From NCBI GenBank assembly GCA_020465985.1, contig JAANYP010000395.1:62001-126000 (forward strand): a stretch of 64,000 nucleotides of DNA, given 5' to 3'. The DNA is from Centrapalus pauciflorus. Lineage: Eukaryota; Streptophyta; Magnoliopsida; Asterales; Asteraceae. Shown piece by piece: positions 44,696-54,933 of this stretch; positions within the stretch are counted from its first letter, which is position 1; every line of letters begins with the position of its first letter. A program made the position numbers and the translations under genes. The notes under the pieces were generated by a model. It saw nothing but the letters and a program-made list of their open reading frames with translations, was not told the origin of the DNA and ran no database searches.

Positions 44696-45926
44696 ATCTG
44701 TATCATAATGGAGGAGCGAGGGTGAGCATTTGAGCAACACTTTAGCATTAAAATTATGAAGGGCTAAAGAAAACCACAGCATTTAGTACAACCATTCCCA
44801 CACTTATTTTTGGGACTACATCCCGACATCTTACAAAATAACCGAGATCACTACAACTACAAGACTCAATCAACAAATCATGCGTGAAAAGCAAGAAGAC
44901 ATATGTCTTTCCAATTGGCAATCCCAAAGTGACCTCTCATGCAAAAATTAACTAAAAATAAGAAAGACTATCAACAAAAATAAAAGAAACACAAAGCACA
45001 GAAAGCTAAACAAAAATAAACTAATCACTGAAACAAGACAATATGCATGCATGCACTAGACGACAAAAGACACAACCTATAAATAGCTACACGACAAAAC
45101 ATACTTGCATGCAATAACACGTACAAAACAGAACTCAATAATATGAACTTGAAAACATGAAATTTTGAAAAACATAAATGATCTACAAGAACAAAAATAA
45201 AAAGATACATGAAACTTTGCAAGTTGACAATAATTACCAAAATATCAACTAACAATTAACGAACAAAAAATAAAAATCTAGCCTAAACATACATACTTTA
45301 AATTTACTAAACACAAACATTATAAGAAACTTCTACAAACAAAACCATTAAACTAAACTACTACACAACTAAAAATAAGCATAAAAGTTTAATTACCTAA
45401 CACATACGAAAAATTCAAGATCTACCACAAAATTACTAAAATCTAAACATATAAATTAACATAACAAAATAAAAATGCACCAACTAGCAAGAAAAAAAAA
45501 ATAAACTAACCACAACACAACACAAGAATGTAGAATATTAACATGAATATTCAACAAAAATACACTAAAAAGAAGGAAAATATAACAAAATAAAAATTAG
45601 CATGAGAAATTCTTGCAATTTTGTTACAAGGAACAAGGAATGTACCGAGAAATAGATATGAGATGGAGGAGTAGAAGTTGTAGAAAATCCGGCGAAATTC
45701 CGGCGAGGCGGTGGCGGCGGATGACGGTAGAGATGAGTCAAAAACACCCAAAAATGATCCCCACACTTGTATTTGACAAAAGGAAAACAAACCTACGAAG
45801 ATTTGGGGAGAAACTAGCCAAAAACGGAGAAATAAGGTAGTTTTTTGGGGGCTGTCGGCGTAGAGAAGGGAGGAGAGGAGATAAGATGATTTCAAAATAA
45901 TGAAAAAGAAGAGACTGAAATTAGGG
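44696..45926 (-). other. Leader region of the env-like ORF
   Basis: AT-rich, no supported protein. It would be the transcribed leader if the candidate internal promoter at about 45930 is used; a splice acceptor (ATACAG, about 44698-44703) sits just before the ATG. Confidence 0.5.
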
Positions 45927-46238
45927 TTATAAGCGCGAGTACTCGGCGAGTACTACAAGAACTCGGCGAGTTCCTTCCAGATTGTCAGACCTCGAGATGC
46001 TCTTTTGACTGGAAATTAAATTTTTTTTTATAATATAGAAATGAGCATCGAAGAGAAATCTGCACATACAGACATACTCGGTGAGTATAGACTGAACTCG
46101 GCGAGTTCACTCGTTTTCCAGAAAGTTTATTTTGCAAAGAACTCGGGGAGTATATATGCAGAACTCGGCGAGTTCACCGAATTCCAGATTTAAAATCAAG
46201 AGACGAACTCGGCGAGTATGTTGTGAACTCGGCGAGTT
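45927..46238 (-). promoter_or_regulatory. Candidate internal promoter: four pairs of ACTCG-N-CGAGT dyads plus TATA-like box
   Basis: Sites start at 45941, 45961, 46076, 46096, 46141, 46163, 46207 and 46227 (two carry one substitution). Spacing within pairs is 20, 20, 22 and 20 bp. On the minus strand a TTATAA (45927-45932) follows the last site after about 8 bases, copying the arrangement in the LTR. It lies about 1.2 kb upstream of the env-like ATG. Confidence 0.6.
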
Positions 46239-46408
46239 CAGTCCTGAACTGCACTATTAAACCCAGAAAAATTAACAAGATGAACCAAAACAACAACCCC
46301 GACTTTTTCGATCTTTAAAACACGGAAAAGCAGAAACGAAGCAACAATGAACAGAATCGAAGACATGCTTATTTAACTTCGAGTCTTAAGCTTGACTCGG
46401 CCTCCACT

Positions 46409-48262
46409 TTAATTTTCGATACACAACAATGTGAGGGTTTCGACATCCTCACCAATAGCTTCCGAGTTTTCAAAGTATTTTTTCAACCGTTGGCCATTCA
46501 CTTTAAAAGTTTCATTGCTGTTTGGATCAAGCAATTCGAAAGTGCCATACAGGAATACCTTATGTACGGTGTAAGGGCCGGACCACCGAGATCTCAACTT
46601 TCCGGGAAAAAGTTTCAATCTAGAACTAAATAGCAAAACCCGGTCCCCCTCACGGATGTCGGAACGATTCTTGAGATGAGCATCGTGAAAATTCCTGGTC
46701 TTTTCCTTATAAATGCTTGAATTTTCATAAGCTTGGAGTCGTAATTCATCCAATTCAAGCAATTGAGCCTTTCGTAGCTCACCGGATAAGGAAAGATCAA
46801 GATTGCATTCTTTTAAGGCCCAAAACGCCTTATGCTCAATCTCGACGGGAAGATGACAAGATTTCCCGTATACCAAACGAAATGGAGTGGTGCCGATTGG
46901 AGTTTTAAAAGCTGTTCTAAACGCCCAAAGCGCGTCATCCAACTTATCGGACCACTCCTTACGGTTGTTTCCAACCGTCTTCTCTAGGATTCGTTTCAAT
47001 CCACGGTTCGTAACCTCGACTTGCCCACTTGATTGTGGGTGATATGAAGTGCTGGTGCGATGTTTCACACCATATCGAGCTAAGGCCTTTTCCATTTGTG
47101 AGTTGCAAAAGTGTGTTCCACGATCACTAATTAAGGCCTTAGGAGCACCAAACCGGGAGAAGAGCTTTTTCAAGAATTTTAGTACAACTCGGGCATCGTT
47201 TGAGGGCAAAGCTTGAGCCTCGGCCCATTTGAAAACATAGTCAACGGCCACGAGAATGTACTTATTTCCACGAGAAGGGGGGAACGGCCCCATGAAATCG
47301 ATCCCCCAAACATCAAAGACCTCACAAATTTGAATCGGATTTTGGGGCATTTCATCTCGTTTGGAGATGTTTCCGGATCTTTGACATTGGTCACAAGTTT
47401 GGACCATGGAATATGAATCTTTATAAATGGTCGGCCAATAGAAACCCGAATCGAACACCTTTTTGGCGGTGTTACTTGGTCCCAAATGACCACCGGTCGG
47501 TCCAATGTGACAGTGATGGAGTATTTCTTGGCACTCTTTGCCAAACACACAACGGCGAATCACTTGATCCGCGCCAACTCGAAAAAGAAAAGGGTCCTCC
47601 CAAAAATAATATTTGCAATCGGAGAGAAGCTTTCGCTTTTGTTGGAACGACATGCCTTTGACTATTATACCACAAGCTAGATAATTGGCAATGTCGGCGA
47701 ACCAAGGAGCCTCGGAATCAACAACTAGCTTCATCAGGGATTCATCCGGAAATTTTTCATTGATGGATGAATCATGAAGCCCTTCAAGATTTGGATTTTC
47801 AAGACGGGAGAGGTGATCGGCCGCGAGATTCTCGGCTCCTTTCTTATCCTTAATTTCGATGTCGAATTCTTGTAGAAGAAGAATCCAACGGATAAGACGG
47901 GGTTTGGCATCTTGTTTAGAAAACAAGAACCGAAGAGCCGAATGATCGGTGTAAACAACAGTTTTGGACAAAACGAGGTAAGACCGGAATTTATCGAACG
48001 CGAAGACAACGGCGAGAAGTTCCTTCTCGGTAGTAGTATAATTCTCTTGAGCATCCGTTAGCGTCTTACTTGCGTAATAAATCGGTTGGAAGTGATTATT
48101 GACTCGTTGGCCCAAAACGGCCCCTACGGCGAAATCACTAGCATCACACATAAGCTCGAAAGGTTGGGACCAATCGGGAGCTATCATGATAGGAGCGTGT
48201 GTGAGCTTATCCTTGAGGAGTTCGAAAGATTCTTGGCATTCTTTGGAAAAGACAAACGGGGT
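46409..48262 (-). pseudogene. pol: Athila Pol, RNase H and integrase part (downstream of CACTA insertion)
   Basis: About 617 open codons continuing the RT frame exactly at the CACTA target site. RNase H (LMCDASDFAVGAVLGQR, TTTEKELLAVV, YTDHSALRFL, DHLSRLENP), then the integrase zinc finger (HHCHIGPTGGH, CDQCQRSGN) and core (WGIDFMGPFPP, LISDRGTHFCN, HPQSSGQVEVTNRGLK with Asp, Asp, Glu in place), ending in a GPY-type tail (SRWSGPYTVHKVF). No internal stop. It would be part of one polyprotein with 50960-53620 were it not for the insertion; separated from its start it has no obvious own promoter. Confidence 0.92.
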
Positions 48263-48289
48263 CACTACAACAAAATGAACCTAAAGCAA

Positions 48290-48660
48290 CATGGGAAAAG
48301 TGTTGTGTTAGGCCTTAAAAGTGTTGCTATAGGCCTAATGCGACACTTTATGTAGTGCCACCTTAGCCAACGTCGCCTTAGGTCTAAAGCGACACTTTTA
48401 CTAGATAATGCAACACTTTTCAAAAGTGTTGCCATTATTTTATAAATGCAACACTTTTTAAATGCAACACTTTTTATATTCTAAAGCAACATTTTTAATG
48501 TGTTGCCATTATTTTATAAATGCAACACTTTTTATATTCTAAAGCAACACTTTTAATTTATTGTTAGCAACTTATAGCAACACTTTACTTATCAAATGCA
48601 ACACTTATGAGTTGTCTTTATGTAAATGCAACACCATTATCAATCTATTGTAACACTTTA
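48290..48660. repeat. CACTA left subterminal repeats
   Basis: At least 14 copies of GCAACACTT(T) or its inverse within about 370 bp, some paired as short hairpins (tgcaacacttttcaaaagtgttgc-like). In En/Spm relatives such motifs bind the accessory transposition protein. Confidence 0.85.
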
Positions 48661-48699
48661 TTATTGTTTTAATTGCTTCGTGATAGTTTTTCTACTTAC

Positions 48700-49850
48700 A
48701 ATTCAATTTAACAAAAATAATATCATTTCATAACATATCGATCAAAAAATATTTCAAGTATATAAACGTCTACAACCAAAATAAGGATCATCAAATGTAT
48801 AAGCGATACAACAAACATATAAAGTACAATATTGGGAAAGCATATTCAATTCCTCTTCTTGTAATTTCTTTCATACGAAAATGACGTTTATCATGCACAA
48901 CTCTCCTTCTGTCGATCACTTTGCATATGTCAAAAGAAAGTAACTAACCTGCAACATATGAAAACACGTATTTAAACACAGTCTTACACATTAAATATAC
49001 CACCCATATACAAATTATAATGCAATCAATAGATATTTGCAATGGAAACAAAAAAATGCATTGATATCCTATAGTAGTGTACCCGCGCAAAGCGGCGGTG
49101 ACGAATTTTTTTTCCTCATTTGGAAACATGTTTGTTGAGTTTTATAAACAAAGGGAAAAAAGATTGAATTCATAGATAAGATGACTCTACTTAGCCTATA
49201 TATTAACAAGGTAGAAGAGGGTATCTGTTACAAAGGGTCAAAAAATCAAATAAATAAAATTGAGAAAAGGTAGGCAAGAGGGAAAGGGGTCACACAGGTT
49301 AATGTATTAAAATAATTCATATACAGAATTTGCTTTCTATATACATCTATTAAACCATCCCTAATCGCAGAAAAATTTATAATGTACAATACAGATGACA
49401 AAAAATATATATCCACAAAAAAAAAAAAAAAATTCAAAACTTGAAAACGCATTAAATTGACCACTGCACACTAACCGTCATCTTCAGAAGGATTGTGCAA
49501 ACAGAGATTGGCTTGATGGCAGATCCCAAATTATTGAATTTATAAGCAATATCACCAAGAACATAAAACATCGATACATAAATCCCCTTAATTCAAAAGC
49601 TTACACATAAAAGATCTTTATACTTCATAATCATAGAGCAAATCATATCGAAAGAGCTCATGTTGTACAAACCCTAATCTTTACCTTTTTTTCCTTTAAA
49701 CTCGCTCAAATTCTGTTGTTGATGACCCAATCATATCAAAACATCTCGGTTCAAACACTGCATAAATCAGAAATTCAAACAATTAGACAACTTTTCTTAT
49801 AAAAAATTGTAGCGGAATCAAGAGGGAAATTTGAAATTACAATACAAACC
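48700..49850 (-). other. CACTA interior, probable 3' flank of the captured gene
   Basis: About 49500-49850 looks like 3' untranslated DNA of eIF1A. A possible 3'UTR splice acceptor (TTTATGCAG on minus) is at about 49758-49766. 48700-49480 is AT-rich filler; a GC-rich hairpin (cccgcgcaaagcggcgg) is at 49082-49098. No other gene seen. Confidence 0.5.
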
Positions 49851-50288
49851 CTAGATTTTGTCGATGTCTTCATCTTCAAACTCAATATAATCATCACCAG
49901 CGTTATCATCCTCCTCATCAAGACCACCAGCAATACCTTCATTGAGCCTAATATTATCCGGCAACTCACCGTAAGCCTTCAAGAGCCTGGCTTCATCAGG
50001 CATGTATTTGAGGATGACGTCAGCCTTGTCATCCTGGTAATCACGTAAACCGACTAAGATGATGTCACCGGCGGCGATCCAGACCTTCTTGTGCATCTTA
50101 TCACGGATGTGACAGAGACGTTTGGTGCCGTCGATGCACATGGCTTCGCAACGGCCGTTGCCGAGCATACGGAGAACCTGAGAGTACTCTTGACCGTCTT
50201 CCTTGAACACCAGCTCACGCTTCTCATCATCGGCTTCGTTCTTACCTCTCTTGCGATTCTTTCCTCCCTTTCCCTTGTTCTTCGGCAT
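49851..50288 (-). CDS. eIF1A: Eukaryotic translation initiation factor 1A, captured copy
   Basis: 145 codons, start MPKNKGKGGKNRKRG and acidic end DDYIEFEDEDIDKI, the full length usual for plant eIF1A. The OB-fold (S1-like) spans about residues 30-105 (QVLRMLGNGRCEAMCIDG, RLCHIRDKMHKKVWI, GDIILVGLRDYQDDKADV). eIF1A binds the 40S ribosome A site and promotes scanning and start-codon choice with eIF1 and eIF5B. No stop or frameshift; one position reads HIRDKM where I recall HIRGKM. It lies inside a CACTA element within an Athila pol gene. Its upstream flank has AAACCCTAG (50312-50320), a telobox common in translation genes, and a likely 5'UTR splice acceptor (TTTGTAG, 50298). It is either a recent capture or still under selection; expression is unknown. 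Confidence 0.93.
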   Translation of the reverse strand: MPKNKGKGGKNRKRGKNEADDEKRELVFKEDGQEYSQVLRMLGNGRCEAMCIDGTKRLCHIRDKMHKKVWIAAGDIILVGLRDYQDDKADVILKYMPDEARLLKAYGELPDNIRLNEGIAGGLDEEDDNAGDDYIEFEDEDIDKI

Positions 50289-50297
50289 GGCTTTGAT

Positions 50298-50320
50298 CTA
50301 CAAACAAACGGAAACCCTAG
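50298..50320 (-). promoter_or_regulatory. Telobox and 5'UTR splice acceptor upstream of captured eIF1A
   Basis: CTAGGGTTT (minus) followed by a T-rich stretch ending TTTGTAG, ten bases before the ATG. Suggests genomic DNA, including a leader intron end, was captured rather than a cDNA. Confidence 0.5.
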
Positions 50321-50624
50321 AAATTTGATTTTGTTATCTCTGTTTGTTAATTCGCCCAAATCGATAATTTATGTACTGGACCTAAAGCTATTTTACCTTT
50401 ATTCCCCCTATACTATGAAATAATATAAATTTGACCCATGTTGTTTGAAATCGATGTCGCCGCTGGAGGAAAGAAAGAGAGAGATCTTGTACTATCACAT
50501 CTTGTATTTTATTGATATTAACAAATAAGACATCAAACTTTTGTGTGTATTTTTTTATCAAAATTACAAAATAAGAAAAAATAATATAGTCAACACTTAA
50601 AAACATGTCATATTTTTTTCATTA

Positions 50625-50945
50625 AAAATGCAACACTTCAAAAAATGTTATATGTTTTTAAAAATATGTTGCATTTTTTTTATTATAAATGCAACACTCT
50701 AAAATTGTGTTGCATTTTTTTATTGAAATATGCAACACTTTAAACAAATGTTGCAATTTTAAGTAATAACTGCAACACTTTAGAAAAATGTTGCATTTTT
50801 TTAGTAAAAATGGCAACACTTTAAAAAAGTGTTGCAATAAATCATTATATGCAACACTTTTTGTCAATGTGTTGCTTTAGAGTGAACTTAAATAAAAAGG
50901 CAACAGTTTTTAAATGTGTTGCATCAAAAGTGTTGCCTTAGCTTC
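50625..50945. repeat. CACTA right subterminal repeats
   Basis: At least 14 GCAACAC / GTGTTGC motifs, mostly as inverted pairs 8-16 bases apart. Confidence 0.85.
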
Positions 50946-50959
50946 AAAATGTAGTAGTG

Positions 50960-53620
50960 GGTGTCTTTTTCGAGAAGTTGGGTCATCAGGCGTGTAATCT
51001 TTGAAAAATCCTTAATAAACCGACGGTAAAAGCCCGCATGACCAAGAAAACTTCTAATGCCTTTCACATTTGTGGGGGGAGGAAGCTTCGAGATAGTATC
51101 AATTTTGGCTCTATCTACCTCAATTCCCACACTTGAGATCTTGTGTCCCAAGACAATTCCCTCTTGTACCATGAAATGGCACTTCTCCCAATTCAAAACG
51201 AGGTTTGTTTCCTCACAACGAGCAAGCATGCGATCAAGATTTGCTAGGCATGAATCGAATGAGTCTCCATAGACCGAAAAATCGTCCATGAAAACTTCCA
51301 TAAAGCTCTCAATCATATCATGAAAAATTGCCATCATACACCTTTGGAAAGTGGCGGGTGCGTTGCACAACCCGAAAGGCATCCGGCGATAAGCATACGT
51401 TCCATATGGGCAAGTGAAAGTTGTTTTCTCTTGGTCATCGGGATTGATAGGAATTTGAAAATATCCCGAAAATCCATCAAGAAAACAATAGAATTGATTT
51501 CCGGCCAATCGTTCTAACATTTGATCCATGAACGGCAAAGGAAAGTGATCCTTACGGGTGGCATCGTTGAGTTTGCGATAATCGATGCATACTCGCCATC
51601 CCGTTACCGTTCTCGTCGGTATGATCTCATTGTTTTCATTATGAACGATAGTCATGCCACCTTTTTTGGGCACAACTTGTACCGGACTTACCCACGGGCT
51701 ATCCGAGATCGGATATATCAACCCGGAATCAAGAAGCTTAATTACCTCTTTCTTAACCACCTCCATCATGTTTGGGTTCAAACGACGTTGTCTTTGGACA
51801 ACGGGTTTGTAGTCCACCTCCATCAAAATTTTATGAGTGCAAAACGAAGGACTAATACCCTTGATGTCGGTAATTTTCCATGCTATTGCCCCTTTGTGGG
51901 CTCGAAGAATGTCGAGGAGTCTAATTTTTTGGTCACCCGAAAGACTCGATGAAATTATAACCGGCAACTTAGACTCCTCAAGTAGGAATGCATACTCGAG
52001 ATGGCTTGGGAGCTCTTTGAGCTCAAGAATTGGTGGGTCTTCCAGAGATGACTTAACCCGACAAGAATTATGATCATGAGAGACGGAATCAACATCCAAA
52101 GGAAACAGGGGTGGATCAACGGTCGACAATGGTGTCGACTCTTCTAAAAATTTTTCAAAATCAACAATCTTTTTCCCTTCATCTATTGGGTAGATGTCCT
52201 TGGAGTTGTATGACAAAAGAGATGAAAAATCAAAATCAAAAGCTTCTTCAAATGCGTGCACGTGGTAACAAGTGTCATCCATAAATGATGCATGTTGCAT
52301 GGCCTTATCAATCGAAAATGTGACCGACTCATTACCGACCTTCAATGTAAGCTTTTTATCAAACACATCAATGATAGCTCGTGAAGTGGCCAAAAATGGC
52401 CTCCCTAAGATAAGGGGTACCCGGCTATCTTCTTCCATATCTAGGATCACAAAATCCGCGGGGAACACAAATTTATCAACTTTTACAAGCACATTTTCAA
52501 CTACTCCCCTTGGATACTTTATTGACCGATCGGCCAATTGAATGCTCATTTTGGTAGGTTGCGGATCTCCTAAATGCAATTTTTCATATAAAGAAGTGGG
52601 CATCAAATTTATGCTTGCCCCGAGATCCGCAAGTGCATTCGTGATAACTAAACTACCAATGTGGCAAGGAATAGTAAAACTCCCTGGGTCCGTTAGCTTT
52701 TGAGGTAGTTTGTTTTGAAGCACCGCCGAGCATTCCTTGTTCATTACCACAGCCGAGATTCCTTCGAGCTTCCTCTTGTTGGTGATGATATCCTTGAGAA
52801 ACCTAGCATAAGTAGGCATTTGTGAGATAACATCAATAAAAGGTAAATTAATATGCAATTGCTTAAATAGCTCAAGGAATTTGTGAAATTGGGCCTCGTC
52901 CTTTTCCCTTTTTAACCGACTCGGGAAAGGTGCCTTCGGCTTGGCGATCGGGATTTCTTTTGCGATAGGAGGTTGGACTTGCACGGTACTTGGTGGGCTT
53001 GAAGTTTGTGCCTCGTCCTTTGTTGCCTCCTCTTCCGGTTCAACCTGCACATCATCAACAACAAGATCATTTGAAACCGAATTAGAAATAGGTTCAAGAA
53101 TTTTACCACTCCTCAAACTGATTGCTTTGACATGCTCTTTCGGATTGACTTCCGTGTTGGAAGGCAATGTACCCTTTTCCCTTTCCTTATCAAGAAGTAA
53201 TTGAGTGAGTTGCCCCATTTGCTTTTCGAGATTTTGAATGGAAGCTTGTTGTCCCCTCACTATGTATTCAAGGGTGGGCTTGGTTTCGGTTGATGGAGTG
53301 GTGGTATTTGTAGCTTGGTATGGTTGTTGCGATGTATTGGTTGGTTGATTGGGTTGTCGGGATTGGTATTGGTATTGGGCGGTGTTTGGATGACGAGGTT
53401 GGTATGAATTGTTTCTTTGGTTGGGGTTGGAAGAACTAGCACCCTCAAATCCCGGTGGTACCGCCAGAGCTTGGTCGTTTGGTTGACGCCATCGGAAATT
53501 TGGATGATTCCGATTGTCAACATTGGGATTATAGTATTGTTGAGGTGGTGGTTGAAACGCTAGCTTTCCCTTTTGATTGTCAAATCTATCACCATACAAA
53601 TACAAAACATCTTCTTCCAT
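50960..53620 (-). pseudogene. pol: Athila gag C-terminus, protease and reverse transcriptase (cut by CACTA)
   Basis: Frame 50924-53620; the last 12 codons are CACTA sequence. It starts in the gag-protease linker (PPPQQYYNPNVDNRNHP, NxP/Gln-rich), then the protease (LADLGASINLMPTSLYEKL, active Asp-Leu-Gly-Ala; LGRPFLATSRAIID), then RT (SPWVSPVQVVPKKGG, WRVCIDYRKLNDATRKDHFP, MPFGLCNAPATFQRCM, catalytic VFMDDFSVYG, FLGHAGFYRRFIKDFS). It lacks stops across almost 900 codons. RT thumb and RNase H resume at 48262 on the other side of the CACTA element. Confidence 0.92.
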
Positions 53621-54753
53621 GTTTCTTCCGCATTGTCACTCCCACAATCCCTTGCCGTGTGTGGTCCTCCACAAAGTTGACACACTTCTTGAATAGACTT
53701 GATGGTGGATTGTCTACTAAGAAGTGTCAACCTCTTGGTGCACTCATTTGCGGTATGAGGACCGTCACACAATTGACACACATTACTTGCTAATCTTGGG
53801 TTTTGAAGTTGGACTATTTGTTTACCCATCTTAGCAACCTCCTCTTTAAGAGTACTCACCTCATCTCCATGCTTTAAAGCACCGCGTACAACTCTATGCC
53901 TTGAAGAATGCCACTCATGAGTGTTAGTGGCCGTGGTCTCTATCGCTTTGTAAGCATCGTTTGGCTTCTTATCCATTACACATCCACCGGCATTCAAGTC
54001 TAAAATTTGCCTCGTTGAGATCAAAAGACCAGTGTAGAATGTGTAAACTTGGTTGTACGTGTCCAACCCGTGATGTGGACACTTCCTTAAAAGTCCCTTG
54101 TATCGTTCCCATGCTTCATATAATGACTCCTCGCTTTCCTGCAAAAAATTACTAATATCATTCTTTAAACGAGCAGTTTTAGAGGGAGGGAAATACCGCA
54201 TTAGGAACCGGTCAACAAGTTCCTCCCATGTTGTGATTGATTGTGGCACAAGTGATGCAAACCACGTTTGTGCGGCTCCCCTCAACGTATATGGGAACAA
54301 TCGAAGGTACAAGGATTCTTCGGGCATCTCCCGAATCTTAATCATATCGCAAACGTCCAAGAATCGTGTTAGATGCGCGTTAGGATCATCGGAGTCAAGT
54401 CCATCGAAAGGGCACATTTGGTTTAGGTATTGGAGATAATTCGTTTTGATCTCATAATGTGCCGCTTGAACGGGACGGCGTATTATTGCCTACCCCGACC
54501 CGATGTTGGTCGCCTTGGAACGTTCCCTCATGGTTCGATTGTCTTCCTCCGCCATCTTGGCTTCGACTTTGGGTTCGGTTCTTTGTCCCGAAGCCTCAAG
54601 ATTTTCTATTATAATTGGAGACGCGGATGGTGGTGTTGATGGTGTTTCTTGCTCAACCGAGGGTTCTCCTTCCTTTTGCTTATTTTTCCTTCGAATCAAT
54701 CTCTCCGGATCCGTCAATGGCTCGGTTAGATCCGAGTGGAGATTTCGGTTCAT
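53560..54753 (-). pseudogene. gag: Athila Gag (one stop, one frameshift)
   Basis: Begins at Met 54753 (MNRNLHSDLTEPLTDPERL). An in-frame TAG at 54490-54492 precedes the capsid-like retrotrans_gag domain (HLTRFLDVCDMIKIREM, LFPYTLRGAAQTWFASL, FLMRYFPPSKTARLKNDI, 54417 down). Two unusual zinc knuckles follow, CQLCDGPHTANEC and CQLCGGPHTARDC. A one-base shift near 53600-53640 passes into the frame of the protease-RT piece. Gag builds the particle; this copy would give a truncated protein. Confidence 0.88.
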
Positions 54754-54837
54754 AAACTTCTACAAGAGAAAGGGAAACCAAACGGGTAATCTCGAACAAG
54801 AATTGATAATGCAATAAAATAAAGACAATGAAATTAA

Positions 54838-54861
54838 CTTTCGGGGATAAATCCCCGAAAG
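54838..54861 (-). other. Perfect stem-loop in Athila leader
   Basis: 11-bp arms ctttcggggat / atccccgaaag with two loop bases (or 10 bp around a 4-base loop), between the primer site and the gag ATG. Possible dimerisation or packaging signal, by analogy only. Confidence 0.6.
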
Positions 54862-54909
54862 GATCGCTAATATAGAAACGTTCAACCGTTTTCAAAATCA
54901 CCGTTATTG

Positions 54910-54927
54910 TCCCCGACAACGGCGCCA
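54910..54927 (-). other. Primer binding site of Athila-type element
   Basis: Minus strand TGGCGCCGTTGTCGGGGA, close to the tRNA-Asp-type site of Athila/Tat elements, six bases inside the 5' LTR. Confidence 0.9.
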
Positions 54928-54933
54928 AAAACT

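Larger units (their letters stand above)
48263..50959. mobile_element. Non-autonomous CACTA transposon carrying an eIF1A gene
   Basis: Ends are CACTACAACAAAATG (left) and, inverted, CACTACTACATTTTGAAGC (right), with 3-bp target duplication GGT at 48260-48262 and 50960-50962. The Athila pol frame is continuous when the element and one GGT are left out. Dense GCAACACTTT-type subterminal motifs fill about 48290-48660 and 50625-50945. No transposase. The interior has an intact eIF1A reading frame with its flanks, so this is a gene-capturing (Pack-type) CACTA. Confidence 0.93.

Noticed and set aside
49851..50288. eIF1A as an ordinary host locus with transposons inserted around it
   Set aside because: CACTA ends and GGT duplications bracket it, and Athila pol continues in frame on both sides.
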